Source: a bacterium (GTDB lineage: Bacteria > Verrucomicrobiota > Verrucomicrobiia > Limisphaerales > J093). Taken from it: a stretch of 48,199 nucleotides of DNA. Positions within the stretch are counted from its first letter, which is position 1; each line of letters opens with the position of its first letter. Where the stretch lies: positions 1 through 48,199 of the forward strand of contig JAKANS010000020.1 in the NCBI GenBank assembly GCA_021823625.1, given 5' to 3'. The notes under the pieces were generated by a model. It did no database searches, was not told the DNA's origin, and saw only the letters and a program-made list of their open reading frames with translations. Of this stretch, positions 8,081-17,646 are shown piece by piece. The position numbers were made by a program, and so were the translations under genes.

Positions 8081-9645
8081 TTTCGAGGGCGAGTGTGGAC
8101 TGGATTGTCGCCGGAGGCAGTCTGGGGGGCGGCATCCTGATCGGTTTCTGGCTGTGGCGCTTGCTGGACCTGCGTTCGCGCCGGGCTTTTGCTGCCCAGA
8201 AACGGGAATTGCTGGACCAAGCGCGGCGGGAGGCTGATGCGCTGGCGCGGGAAGCCCGCCTCACTGCCGAGGAGGAAAACCTTCGGCGTCGGCGGCAGTT
8301 CGAGGACGAGTTGAGCCGACGCCGTCAAGAATCGGAAACCGAAGAACATCGGCTGGCCCAGCGGGAAGCCATCCTCCAACTCCAGACCGAGAACCAGAGC
8401 GAGCGCGAGCGCAAGCTGGCCGAGGCCAGGGCGGTCGTCGAGAAGGCGCAGTCCGAGATCGAATCCCTCCGCTCCGAGGCCACGACGCTGTTGCAGCAAC
8501 ACCGCCACCAACTCGCCGGGGTCGCCCATCTCGATGAAGCCGAGGCCCGCGCCGCTTTGTTGCGCGAAATCGACCAGGAGATTCAGAAGGACGCCGCCGA
8601 TCTGACGCGTCACGTGCTGGAGAGCGCCCGCGTCCGTGCCGAAGAGCAAGCCCGTCGCATCATCGCCATCGCCATCCAGCGTTACGCGGGCGAACACGCC
8701 TTCGAGAGCACGAGCGCCACCGTTTCGCTAAACGGCCACGACATCAAAGGCCGCATCATCGGACGCGAAGGGCGGAACATTCGCGCGTTCGAGGCGGTCA
8801 CCGGGGTCACCGTCCTGATCGACGACACGCCGGGCACGGTCGTGCTTTCCGGGTTCGATCCGGTCCGCCGCGAAGTGGCGCGGCAGTCCATGGAACGCCT
8901 CATCGCCGACGGTCGCATCCACCCCGGTCGGATCGAAGAGGTGGTGAAAAAGGTCAACGAGGAGATCGAGGAAACGATCCTGCGCGCCGGCGAGGAAGCG
9001 GTGTTCAAAGTCGGCTTGCCGCCGATGCACCCGGAGATCGTGAAGCTGCTGGGCCGGCTTCGTTTCCGCCACAGTTTTTCGCAAAACATTCTCGACCACT
9101 CGATCGAGGTGGCCCACCTGGCCGGCTTGATGGCCGCCGAACTGGGCACGGATGTCAGCGTGGCACGCCGCGCCGGTCTGCTGCACGACATCGGCAAGGC
9201 GGTCAACCACGAGGTGGAAGGCTCACACGCGGCCATCGGCGCCGACCTGGTCCAACGCTACGGCGAGAGTCCCGAGGTGGTGCAGGCCGTGGCCTCCCAC
9301 CACGACGAGCAGCCGCATGTGGGGCTTGCCGGCTTGCTGGTCAGCGCTGCCGACGCGATCAGCGCGTCGCGGCCGGGCGCGCGGTCGGAATCCATGACCA
9401 CCTATCTCCAGCGGCTCGAAGACCTGGAACGCATCGGCACCGCCTTCGAGGGCGTGGAGAAATGTTACGCCGTGCAGGCCGGCCGCGAAGTCCGCGTGAT
9501 CGTGAAACCCGAGGCGGTGGACGACCAGCGCGCGATGACCCTGGCCCGGGGCATTGCGCACAAGATCGAGGAAGACCTGCTTTACCCCGGCCAAATCCGC
9601 GTGACCGTGGTGCGCGAGACCCGCTGCGTGGAATTCGCCAAGTAG
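8077..9645 (+). CDS. rny: Ribonuclease Y
   Basis: RNase Y, 522 residues, a membrane-anchored endoribonuclease that starts mRNA decay. Order of parts: one transmembrane helix (about 9-27), a long charged coiled coil (about 40-185), a KH RNA-binding domain with GRIIGREGRNIRAFE near 224-238, and an HD domain with HSIEVAHL and the metal-binding HDIGK near 370-374. The length matches the family. It overlaps the cyclo-ligase gene by four bases and is the last gene of the operon; the methyltransferase gene at 9679 converges on it. RNase Y is best known from Firmicutes but also occurs in Verrucomicrobia. Confidence 0.95.
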   Translation: MISRASVDWIVAGGSLGGGILIGFWLWRLLDLRSRRAFAAQKRELLDQARREADALAREARLTAEEENLRRRRQFEDELSRRRQESETEEHRLAQREAILQLQTENQSERERKLAEARAVVEKAQSEIESLRSEATTLLQQHRHQLAGVAHLDEAEARAALLREIDQEIQKDAADLTRHVLESARVRAEEQARRIIAIAIQRYAGEHAFESTSATVSLNGHDIKGRIIGREGRNIRAFEAVTGVTVLIDDTPGTVVLSGFDPVRREVARQSMERLIADGRIHPGRIEEVVKKVNEEIEETILRAGEEAVFKVGLPPMHPEIVKLLGRLRFRHSFSQNILDHSIEVAHLAGLMAAELGTDVSVARRAGLLHDIGKAVNHEVEGSHAAIGADLVQRYGESPEVVQAVASHHDEQPHVGLAGLLVSAADAISASRPGARSESMTTYLQRLEDLERIGTAFEGVEKCYAVQAGREVRVIVKPEAVDDQRAMTLARGIAHKIEEDLLYPGQIRVTVVRETRCVEFAK

Positions 9646-9678
9646 TGCGAACAGTGCCGCAGCTCGCCGCCAATCCGG

Positions 9679-10470
9679 TCAGGGCCGCGTTGCCGGGTCT
9701 GTCTTCAGAGCTTTCTCCGCGCTTTTCCGAAAGATGATCAAGTGCTGGCGCGGCAGCGTGCGCGCCGTTTCCACCCAAACCAGGGCTTGCTGCGCGGCCT
9801 CTTTGCGGACCTGGGCTTCGCTCATTTTGTGGAGCGGCTTGATCGGCACCCGTGGATCTTCGGCGCGGTATTCGACAAACGCGACTCGCCCGCCAGGTTT
9901 CAGCGCCGCCGTGAGCGCCCGCAGCATTTCGTACGGGTGATCGAACTCGTGGTAAACGTCCACCATCAGGATCAAGTCCGCCGCTGCCGCCGGCAACTTG
10001 GGGTCCGCGGTCCCGCCCAAGACGGGAACGACATTGTGCAAGCCCCGCGCGGTCATGTCGCGTTTGAGCAGGTCGAGCATTTCCGGCTGGATGTCCACGG
10101 CATAGACACGGCCGGTTTCGCCTACAACCCGGGCCAGGCGGCGGGTGAAATAGCCGGTGCCGGCGCCAATGTCCGCCGCCACGTCGCCCGGTTTGAGCTT
10201 GAGCGCGGCGACGACCCGATCCGGCGCTTCCTCGGCCGCGCGCTCCGGCCGTTCCAGCCAGTCCGCGCCTCGATGCCCCATGACGTGCGCAATCTCGCGG
10301 CCGAGATAGAACTTGCCGATGCCGTCCGAATCGTGCTCGGCGCGGGTTTCGTAGCGCGGTGGGGAGACCGGCGGCGGCGGCGGAGACTCGGAGCTGCCCG
10401 CGGTGGCCTGGCCAGCCAGCAGCAGCGCAACCGTGCCCAACCGGAGGCCGAAGAGTTTGAGTGTGCGCAT
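9679..10470 (-). CDS. Class I SAM-dependent methyltransferase-like protein with signal peptide
   Basis: A 263-residue protein with a Rossmann-type methyltransferase core: ADIGAGTGYFTR (99-110, SAM-binding motif I), YAVDIQPEML (motif II), and LILMVDVYHEFDHP and LKPGGRVAFVEYR further on. The N-terminus chosen here (ATG at 10470) begins MRTLKLFG, followed by a hydrophobic stretch and QATAG, a typical signal peptide, then a Pro-rich linker. Export is odd because SAM is cytoplasmic, so the substrate and even the activity are unclear. Similar secreted methyltransferase-like proteins occur in this phylum as far as I recall. The following TPR gene is upstream on the same strand, 26 bp away. Confidence 0.8.
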   Translation of the reverse strand: MRTLKLFGLRLGTVALLLAGQATAGSSESPPPPPVSPPRYETRAEHDSDGIGKFYLGREIAHVMGHRGADWLERPERAAEEAPDRVVAALKLKPGDVAADIGAGTGYFTRRLARVVGETGRVYAVDIQPEMLDLLKRDMTARGLHNVVPVLGGTADPKLPAAAADLILMVDVYHEFDHPYEMLRALTAALKPGGRVAFVEYRAEDPRVPIKPLHKMSEAQVRKEAAQQALVWVETARTLPRQHLIIFRKSAEKALKTDPATRP

Positions 10471-10496
10471 GATGTTTGGGCGGGGCGGTCGCGGCT

Positions 10497-11012
10497 TCAA
10501 CGTTTCGCGGTGGCCCGGATTCGCGGCCAAAGCGGTTTCAAGTCTTCGTCACTGAGGGCCATGCGGAGCAGGTGGCCGAGTTTCGGCGTTACCGCGAGGG
10601 CGCGTTGAAAGAGCGCCCAGGCTTGATCGAGACGATCCATTTGCGCGGCGTAGCAGGCCAGGTTGTAGGCGATGATCTGGCTCTTCGGGAACCGCTCGAG
10701 CGCAGGCTGCAAGACTTCCCAGGCCCGGGACACACCGCCGCCCGGCATTCGCCGCAAGGCATAGGCGCGGTGGATCCAGCCGAATGCGCAGTCGGGCGCC
10801 GCTTCGGTCAGGTGTTGCGCGGTTGCGGTCGCGGCGGCCCAATCCAGGCGTTCGGCGTGGATGCCCCATTCGAGTTGCAGAACTTCCAGATTCGCCCGGG
10901 ACGCCGCGCTGAGCTGGTTGAGCTCGGCAAGCGCCGATGGCGCGTCGCCGAGCATCAGCCAGCCAGTGGCGGCTTCGTAATGCCGACGATCCGGGAACGG
11001 CAGTTGATTCAC
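10497..11012 (-). CDS. Small TPR-repeat protein
   Basis: A 171-residue protein of helical repeats. TPR-like units can be followed through HYEAATGWLMLGDAPSALAE, GWIHRAYALRRM, and YNLACYAAQMDRLDQAWALF. The last conserved part, LRMALSDEDLKPLWPRI, is typical of small TPR proteins from Verrucomicrobia. The start is uncertain. I favour the GTG at 11012, giving VNQLPFPDRRHYEAA, because the family begins near that sequence. An ATG at 11132 would add 40 residues with no repeat character. No clear ribosome site supports either. It probably mediates protein contacts; the partner is unknown. Confidence 0.65.
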   Translation of the reverse strand: MNQLPFPDRRHYEAATGWLMLGDAPSALAELNQLSAASRANLEVLQLEWGIHAERLDWAAATATAQHLTEAAPDCAFGWIHRAYALRRMPGGGVSRAWEVLQPALERFPKSQIIAYNLACYAAQMDRLDQAWALFQRALAVTPKLGHLLRMALSDEDLKPLWPRIRATAKR

Positions 11013-11228
11013 GGCGAGAGGGTAAGGCGGGGGAGCCAGCTCGGCAAACGGGGCCGCATGGCCGGCGCCGCAACCTCGCTGACATCGGAACCGTGGAAGG
11101 CGCGGGAGTCCTCGTGCCACACCGGCCGCCATTTCTGAGTCCGCCGGGCGCGGTCGCGCGGTCGCACCGCAGGATAAGCTTGACGGCGGGGCGGAGAATT
11201 TTGTGAACCTTGTTAATTAAATCACGCC

Positions 11229-13703
11229 ATGCGCATGAACCGAACAAGATCTTTCTGCTCCGAGGTGACCGCAAAATCCAGTTCCAGGCGCCTCGGGAGG
11301 CGGCTCGGTTCCCGGCTCGCTCTGGGGCTGGGGCTGGCTGTCCTCGCGGCGACCGCTCTCGCCGAACCGGCTCAATTGACCGTCGATGTTGGCCACCCGG
11401 GACACGCGGTGCCGCCTTCGTTGTGGGGTCTCTTCTTCGAGGAGATCAACTGCGCCGGCGACGGCGGCCTCTACGCGGAACTGGTGCGTAACCGCTCCTT
11501 CGAGGACGCCGACAAACCCGAGCATTGGTCGCTGGTGACCACGACCGGTGGCCAAGGCGAGATCGGGCTGGACCAATCCCAGCCGCTGAGCCCCAAGAAC
11601 CTCAAGTCGTTGAAGGTCACCGCGACCGCCACCGCCAATGGTCCGGTCGCCGTGGCCAACGACGGTTACTGGGGCCTCGCGGTGCGGAAAGGCGAGCGCT
11701 ACCGGCTCTCGTTTTACACGCGCGCGGCGGGTTCGGTGGGGCCGGTGACTGCCAGTCTGGAAAGTGCGAATGGCAAAGTTTACGCCCAAAAACGTCTGAA
11801 GACCCCGGCCGCGAAATGGCAGAAGTTCGGGGCCACGCTGAAGGTTTCCGAGACCGACCCGCACGCGCGACTGGTGTTGAGCATTGCCCAGCCGGGCACC
11901 GTGTGGTTCGACGTCGTTTCACTCTTTCCCGCCAAGACCTGGAAAGGCCGTGCGAACGGGCTACGCGCCGACCTCGCGCAAAAGCTGGCCGACTTGAACC
12001 CTGCCTTTGTTCGCTTTCCCGGCGGGTGCTGGGTCGAAGGCGACACGATGGAATTTGCCTATCGCTGGAAGCAGACCGTGGGCGACCTGGGGGATCGCCG
12101 CACGCAATGGAACATCTGGCGTTACCATTCCACCCAGGGCCTGGGTTTCCACGAGTACCTCCAGATGTGCGAGGATCTCCACGCCGAACCGCTTTTCGTG
12201 ATCAACTGCGGCATGTCGCATCGCGGGGTGGTGCCGCTGGACAAGATGGGCGAGTTCGTGCAGGACGCTTTGGACGCGGTCGAGTACGCCAACGGTCCGG
12301 TGACCTCCCAATGGGGGGCGCTGCGGGCGAAGAACGGGCACCCGGCGCGGTTCAATCTCAAGTTCATGGAGATCGGCAACGAGAACGGCGGCCCGGCCTA
12401 TCTTGAACGCTGGGCGATGTTCCACGATGCCATCAAGGCGCGCGACCCGGAGATGAAGCTTATCTCAAATGTCTGGGCTGACTTTCCAGCGAACCGCCGG
12501 CCGGACATCGTGGACGAGCATTATTACAGCTCGCCGGAGTTCTTCAGCAGCAATGCCACCAAGTACGACACGTACGACCGGAATGGGCCGAAGGTCTATG
12601 TGGGCGAGTACGCCGTGACGGCCGGCTGTGGCCTCGGCAACTTGCGCGCCGCGGTTGGCGAGGCGGCCTTCATGACCGGCCTGGAGCGGAACAGCGACGT
12701 GGTGGTCATGGCTTCTTACGCGCCGCTGTTTGTGAACGTCAACCACCGCGGCTGGAACCCCGATTTGATCAACTTCGACGGCTCGCGCGCGTATGGCACG
12801 CCCGCGTATTACAACCAACAACTCTTCGCCCTGAACCGTCCCGACGTGGTGTTGCCGGTCGTGGTCCAGCAACCGCCGGCGGAGGCCATCACGATCAAGC
12901 ACGGCGGCGTGGGTTTGGGCACGTGGTCCACGCAGGCGGAGTACAAGGATTTGCGGGTCACGAAGGGAGACCAGGTGTTGTACGCGGCGGACTTCGCGCG
13001 TGGCCTGGAGGGCTGGAAACCTTTTGCCGGCAAGTGGCAGGTAAAGGACGGAGCCTTGCAGCAAACCGACCGTGGCACCGACCGTCGCATCACCGTGGGC
13101 GATCCGGCCTGGCGCGACTACACCTTGTCAGTGAAGGCCCGGAAGCTCGGCGGCGCCGAAGGCTTTTTGATCATGTTCGGCGTGCAGGACGACGCGAACT
13201 GGTTTTGGTGGAACCTCGGTGGCTGGGGCAACGGCCGCCACGCCCTCGAGCGCATGACCGACGGCGGCAAGGCCACGGTTGGCAACGACGTGGCTGGCTC
13301 GATCGAAACCGGCCGCTGGTACGACATTCGCGTGGAACTCAAGGATTCGAACATCAAGTGCTACCTCGACGGCAAGCTCATCCACGATGTCACGATCGAG
13401 TCGCCGCAACCGCTGTATGCGGTCGCGGGCCGGATGCAAAAAACGGGCGAGATCGTCATGAAAGTCGTCAACACCTCGGAGCACGCCTGCGAGGCCGACC
13501 TCGACCTGGCGGACGCCGGCAAGCTGGCGCCCGCCGGGAAGTTGACCGTGTTGACCTCGGCCAGTCCGCTCGACGAAAACTCGCTGGACGCGCCGCAAAA
13601 GGTGGCGCCGGTCGAGCGCCCGCTGCGCGTGCCGGGACCGAAGTTCCCGCACACGTTTCCCGCCTGTTCCGTTTCCGTGCTGCGGTTGCCCGTCGAAAAA
13701 TAG
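11229..13703 (+). CDS. GH51 alpha-L-arabinofuranosidase, secreted
   Basis: An 824-residue exported glycoside hydrolase of family 51, which removes alpha-L-arabinofuranosyl side chains from arabinoxylan, arabinan and similar polymers. The signal peptide ends near residue 45 (ATALA/EPAQ). A carbohydrate-binding-like segment (about 100-240) is inserted before the TIM barrel. The acid/base glutamate is E385 in MEIGNENGG and the nucleophile is E460 in VGEYAV, both at the expected spacing. After the barrel, residues about 575-720 form a concanavalin-like (LamG/DUF1080-type) module, LEGWKPFAGKWQVKDGAL onward. The closing beta domain follows, with MKVVNTSEHACEADL. It lies 66 bp upstream of an SSS symporter on the same strand, which suggests linked arabinose release and uptake. 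Confidence 0.9.
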   Translation: MRMNRTRSFCSEVTAKSSSRRLGRRLGSRLALGLGLAVLAATALAEPAQLTVDVGHPGHAVPPSLWGLFFEEINCAGDGGLYAELVRNRSFEDADKPEHWSLVTTTGGQGEIGLDQSQPLSPKNLKSLKVTATATANGPVAVANDGYWGLAVRKGERYRLSFYTRAAGSVGPVTASLESANGKVYAQKRLKTPAAKWQKFGATLKVSETDPHARLVLSIAQPGTVWFDVVSLFPAKTWKGRANGLRADLAQKLADLNPAFVRFPGGCWVEGDTMEFAYRWKQTVGDLGDRRTQWNIWRYHSTQGLGFHEYLQMCEDLHAEPLFVINCGMSHRGVVPLDKMGEFVQDALDAVEYANGPVTSQWGALRAKNGHPARFNLKFMEIGNENGGPAYLERWAMFHDAIKARDPEMKLISNVWADFPANRRPDIVDEHYYSSPEFFSSNATKYDTYDRNGPKVYVGEYAVTAGCGLGNLRAAVGEAAFMTGLERNSDVVVMASYAPLFVNVNHRGWNPDLINFDGSRAYGTPAYYNQQLFALNRPDVVLPVVVQQPPAEAITIKHGGVGLGTWSTQAEYKDLRVTKGDQVLYAADFARGLEGWKPFAGKWQVKDGALQQTDRGTDRRITVGDPAWRDYTLSVKARKLGGAEGFLIMFGVQDDANWFWWNLGGWGNGRHALERMTDGGKATVGNDVAGSIETGRWYDIRVELKDSNIKCYLDGKLIHDVTIESPQPLYAVAGRMQKTGEIVMKVVNTSEHACEADLDLADAGKLAPAGKLTVLTSASPLDENSLDAPQKVAPVERPLRVPGPKFPHTFPACSVSVLRLPVEK

Positions 13704-13769
13704 ACTGGAACCGGGCGCGAAAGCCGCCACCATCCGCCGCTTGTTGCCCCGTTATTGCGTCAACCGACT

Positions 13770-15566
13770 ATGTACAACCTGCCCCCGCTCTTCGCCGCCG
13801 TCCCGGCCCGCCATGCGACCCTCACCGCGGTGGACTGGCTCGCCATCGCCGCTTACTTCGGCATCCTGCTCTGTGTCGCCTGGTGGGTGGTGAAGCGAGG
13901 CAAGGACACCGCCGCCGACTACTTCCTCGCCGGGCGCAACCTCGGCTGGTGGGTGATCGGCGCCTCGATCTTCGCCTCGAACATCGGGTCCGAGCACATC
14001 GTCGGCCTCGCCGGCTCGGGGGCCAAGGACGGGGTGGCGATGGCGCACTATGAATTGCACGCCTGGTGCCTGCTCGTGCTGGCGTGGGTGTTCGTGCCGT
14101 TCTACGCGCGCTCGCTGGTGTTCACGATGCCGGAGTTCCTCGAACGTCGGTTTTGCACCAAGTCTCGCTATGTGCTGTCCATTGTGTCGCTGCTCACTTT
14201 CGTGGTGTCCAAGATCGCGGTGGGCATTTTCGCGGGCGGCGTGGTGTTCGGCACCTTGCTGCCGGAACTCCAACTCAAGATTGGCAGCCTGGTCATCGAC
14301 AGCTTCTGGATTGGCTCGGTTCTGGTGATCGTGCTCACCGGCCTTTACACGATGCTGGGCGGTATGAGAGCCGTGGTTTACAACGACGCCGTGCAGGTTG
14401 TCGTCCTCATCACCGGGTCGGCGCTGCTCACCATCTACGGTCTGATCAAGCTCGGCGGCTGGACTGAACTCCGCACCCTCTGCGGCTCGGACATGTTCAA
14501 CCTGTGGAAGCCGCTGATTCCCGCGGGCATGACCGGTACCTGGGCGCCGGTCAAGGAACCGACCCGTATCGCCTGGTATTTCAACACCCACTTCCCGTGG
14601 CTGGGCATGGCGATTTGTGCCCCGGTCATCGGCCTCTGGTACTGGTGTACGGACCAGTACATCGTCCAGCGCGCGCTCGGTGCTCCGAACGAGACGATCG
14701 CCCGGCGCGGCAGCATCTTTGCGGCCTTCCTCAAGCTCTTCCCGGTCTATCTGTTCATCATTCCCGGCCTGATTTGCTACGCCCTGGTCAAGAGCAACAA
14801 GGTGCCCGGTCTCACCGAAGCGTTCGCCGCCGACCCCAATGCCTCACAAGGCGCCTTCCCGCTCATGGTGGAACACCTTCTGCCGCCGGGTCTGCGCGGC
14901 ATCGTCGTCGCGGGGCTGCTGTCCGCGCTGATGGGGTCGCTCGCCGGCGTGTTCAACGCGTGCTCGACCCTGTTCACCGTGGACATTTATGAGAAGCTGC
15001 GACCCAAGGCGACGCAGGCCGAGATCGTCCACATGGGCCGGGTCGCCACCGCCGTCATGGTGGTCATCGCCATGCTGTGGATCCCGGTCGTCAAAGGCGC
15101 GACCGGCCTCTACGATTACCTGCAAGCGGTGCAAGGCTACCTCGCCCCGCCGATCTTCGTGGTGTTCTTCTTTGGCGTGTTCTGGAAGCGGCTCAATGCC
15201 CAGGGCTGTCTTTGGGCGATGATCGTGGGTTTCATCGTGGGCGTGTTCCGGATGCTGGTGGACACGCCGGTGACCATTTCCAAGGGCACCTTCCACTACG
15301 CCGAAGGCTCGTTCCTGTGGATCGTCAACAACATCAACTTCCAGTACTTCAGCATCCTCATCACCCTCATCTCGGCCGTGGTCATGGTGGTGGTGAGCTA
15401 TATGACGGCAGAGCCGGAGGCGGCCCAGATCAAGGGCCTCACCTTCGCCACCGCGACCGCCGAGGACAAGGCCAAGACCCGGGCGAGCTGGAGCTGGCGC
15501 GAAGTGGCTGCCTCCTGCGTGGTGATGGCCTTCATCATCGGCGCGTACCTGTACTTCCGGGGTTAG
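13770..15566 (+). CDS. Sodium/sugar symporter (SSS family)
   Basis: A 598-residue polytopic transporter of the SSS family, close to the SGLT/VcSGLT type. The family motif ADYFLAGRNLGWWVIGASIFASNIG lies near residues 50-74. GLYTMLGGMRAVVYNDAVQ near 190-208 is the conserved sodium-site helix region, and WYWCTDQYIVQRALGA near 290-305 is strongly diagnostic of sugar symporters. A C-terminal helix ends in YLYFRG. The ATG at 13770 is used; a TTG at 13755 is less likely. Its position just after the arabinofuranosidase gene suggests uptake of arabinose or a related sugar (inference). The stop overlaps the convergent WD40 remnant by a few bases. Confidence 0.9.
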   Translation: MYNLPPLFAAVPARHATLTAVDWLAIAAYFGILLCVAWWVVKRGKDTAADYFLAGRNLGWWVIGASIFASNIGSEHIVGLAGSGAKDGVAMAHYELHAWCLLVLAWVFVPFYARSLVFTMPEFLERRFCTKSRYVLSIVSLLTFVVSKIAVGIFAGGVVFGTLLPELQLKIGSLVIDSFWIGSVLVIVLTGLYTMLGGMRAVVYNDAVQVVVLITGSALLTIYGLIKLGGWTELRTLCGSDMFNLWKPLIPAGMTGTWAPVKEPTRIAWYFNTHFPWLGMAICAPVIGLWYWCTDQYIVQRALGAPNETIARRGSIFAAFLKLFPVYLFIIPGLICYALVKSNKVPGLTEAFAADPNASQGAFPLMVEHLLPPGLRGIVVAGLLSALMGSLAGVFNACSTLFTVDIYEKLRPKATQAEIVHMGRVATAVMVVIAMLWIPVVKGATGLYDYLQAVQGYLAPPIFVVFFFGVFWKRLNAQGCLWAMIVGFIVGVFRMLVDTPVTISKGTFHYAEGSFLWIVNNINFQYFSILITLISAVVMVVVSYMTAEPEAAQIKGLTFATATAEDKAKTRASWSWREVAASCVVMAFIIGAYLYFRG

Positions 15567-16270
15567 CGGATGGTGTTGGTTAGCCGCTTGAGTTGGTAAT
15601 TCGCCGCCGCTTGCCAATAGTCAAACTGCGCTTCGTCCGACTGCCGGGCCACCCCGGACAGGTTGGCCAGGGCGATGCGAGTGGCGGGGTCGATTCGCAG
15701 CAACTCCCGCATGCTGCCGAAATCGGCCGCCGCAAACAGCGTTAAGAAATGCGCTGTAGCGTCGAGGCGATTCCTGGTAAATGGCGTGGCCGGGCGCGCG
15801 AGCCGGTCGGCAAAGAACCATTGACCCCAGCGGGTGAAAGGATCGTGAGCGGTACTCGCCGCCAACCGGTCCCGTAACGCCAGCAACAGTTCCGCCGGCG
15901 GGGGCGCGCCCGCAGTCGCATATTCGCCAATGAGTGCCTGTGCCAGTTGGGCCAGCCAAGGCGGCGCCGGACTGGGCCATTGGGGCAAGGCGTACATCTG
16001 GCACTGACTGAAGTCCGTCGCCGTGATCAGCCACTGGCCGTCCGGGCTGAAGCGCGCCAGGGCGACGGCGTCTGGGTGGAGCAGCGGGTCACTCACAGGC
16101 TGCCCTGTCATTACGTCCCAAAGCCGCACCGTTCTGCCCGTTGAGGCCGTGGCCACCCGTCGTCCGTTCGGACTGAACTCCGCGCTGCTGATCGCGTTCT
16201 CGTGGCGGAGAGGATCGGTCAACGTTCTACCCGTGTCCAGAGCTTCTTCGACGTTTATAGTGGGTTTCAA
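15563..16270 (-). pseudogene. WD40-repeat protein, C-terminal remnant cut by an IS
   Basis: The C-terminal part of a large WD40 protein of the kind often fused to Ser/Thr kinases in this phylum. About two WD repeats remain (HENAISSAEFSPNGRRVATAS ... RLWDVMTG and HPDAVALARFSPDGQWLITA), then a helical tail with RWGQWFFADRLARP. The reading frame has no native start. It opens at a TTG inside the end of the ISL3-type remnant, and WD40-like sequence begins only near 16250. The upstream repeats, and any kinase domain, are missing. Production of the fragment is possible but it is probably non-functional. Confidence 0.8.
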
Positions 16271-16651
16271 TAGTACGGTATCTGTAACTTGCCGGCGACG
16301 AAGTACAGCATCGCGATCTGCTATACCGAGGAACGGAAGCCACGCGCCTTGCGCTGGGTCGCCGAAAACAGGCTGTTGAATCCCTCCCCCAAGGCCGTCG
16401 TCAACCCCGCTTTCCAGTGCCCCGGGATTTCCTCCAGAGGCCCCTCGATCATCGCGGACGCCTCCCCCCTCGGTTCCAGCAGGTTGTCGCGCACCTCGCC
16501 AGCCATCCGCCGCACCCAGGCACCCCAGTCCTTGAAGCGCTCCCGGGCCTTCGTCACGCTCCCGGGCCGATAGATCTTTTGCCGGGTCAGCCGCAGCGCA
16601 TAAGCCGCACCCGGTCCCCCGCCTCCACCACGTGACTCACCACGTGAAACT
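16267..16651 (-). pseudogene. ISL3-family transposase, degenerate C-terminal remnant
   Basis: Read on the minus strand, a KFHVVSHVVEAGDRVRLMRCG segment (16644 down to about 16580) resembles the ISL3 DDE core (FDKFH...). It then changes frame. A C-terminal part follows: KAGLTTALGEGFNSLFSATQ, KARGFRSS, then an in-frame TAG where a Tyr codon is expected, then QIAMLYFVAGKLQIPYY and a stop at 16269-16267. The GFNSL...KRxARGFRS...Y pattern is the usual C-terminus of ISL3 transposases. Frame change plus nonsense codon make it non-functional. The IS630 element at 16654 is inserted in it. Confidence 0.7.
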
Positions 16652-16653
16652 TA

Positions 16654-17646
16654 GAGTATTTCCATAAATCACGTAGCGTAGCCGGCGTGTAAAAAGAAGC
16701 CGTGGCAGTCTTCAGGGGTGACGGTGTCGAAGGCAGCTCCGGCGGCCTTGAACAGTTGGCGGGCGGTGCGCGGCGCGCGGCTTTTCAGTCCCTGTTTCAC
16801 CTTGCTCCACAGGTTTTCGATGGGGGTGAAGTCCGGTGAATAAGGCGGCAGATACTCCAGCCGTGCCCCGGCGGTCGCAATGGCTTCCTGGACGCCCGCC
16901 ACCTTGTGCGTGGCCAGGTTGTCCACGATGACCACGTCGTCCCGTTGTAACACCGGCACCAACCCCTGTGTCACCCAGGCCAAAAACAGTTCGCCATTCA
17001 GCGGCCCGTCAAACAGCCAAGGAGCCTGCGGCCCTTGAAGTCTCACGGCGGTAATCAGGGGGGTCGTTTGATAATGCCCGTGCGGCACGGGACAGACCAG
17101 CCGCTGCCCGATCGGACGGCGCCCGCAGCGCCGGGTCATCTGGGTGTTGGCCCCGCTTTCATCCACGAAGACCAGCCGGGCGGCGGCCACGCCCGCCCGC
17201 CGTTGCGGCCACTGTTTTCTTTGTTCCGCCACGTCGGGCCGCGACTGCTCCGCGGCGGGCAGCGTTTTTTTTACAACTCCAGCCCAGCCGGCTCAGCCAC
17301 CGGTCCATGGTGGAAGTGGGGCGATCAAACTGTGCGCCCAGTTCCGCCAGTGTGGCGTCGGGCTGCCGCGCCAGCAGTTGTTGCAGGCGGGTTTGGCGGG
17401 CTTTGGTCAGGAGGGATTTGCGGCCGCAGCGGTGGGTTTGCGGCTCCAGCGTGCCACGGGCCCTGAAGTGTTGGCGCACCCGCCGCACGGCGGCGACGCA
17501 GTAGCCGAAACTGGCGGCGATCTCGCCGGTGCTTTTGCCTTGGTCGTAAAGCTTGAGGATGCGTTCCCGCACGGCGACAGGGATGGCTTTCATGTCCGCA
17601 GTTTACCCCCCCCCGCAAATACGCTACATGATTGATGTAAACGCTC
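16654..17646 (-). mobile_element. IS630-family insertion sequence with TA duplication
   Basis: A 993-bp complete element. Terminal inverted repeats of about 27 bp (16654-16680 and 17620-17646) both start GAG and share ATCA-GTAGCGTA at the inner end, matching at 22 of 27 positions. The flanking TA at 16652-16653 and 17647-17648 is the target duplication expected for the IS630/Tc1/mariner group. It carries one transposase read from the minus strand in two frames. It sits inside an ISL3-type remnant, so it arrived later. Confidence 0.9.
16669..17593 (-). CDS. IS630-family transposase, frame split at an A8 tract
   Basis: The first frame (17593-17159) encodes the N-terminal helix-turn-helix part (MKAIPVAVRERILKLYDQGK ... 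GEIAASFGY). The second frame (to 16669) encodes the DDE domain: VFVDESGANTQM (first D), VIVDNLATHK (second D), and YLPPYSPDFTPIENLWSKVK, whose E is the third catalytic residue. All three are intact. The frames meet at eight A residues on the minus strand (plus-strand 17265-17272). Reading one base less there joins SCKK directly to TLPAAEQSRPD in the second frame. This is either a programmed or transcriptional slippage site, a real one-base mutation, or a homopolymer sequencing error. With slippage it could be an active transposase. Confidence 0.8.
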
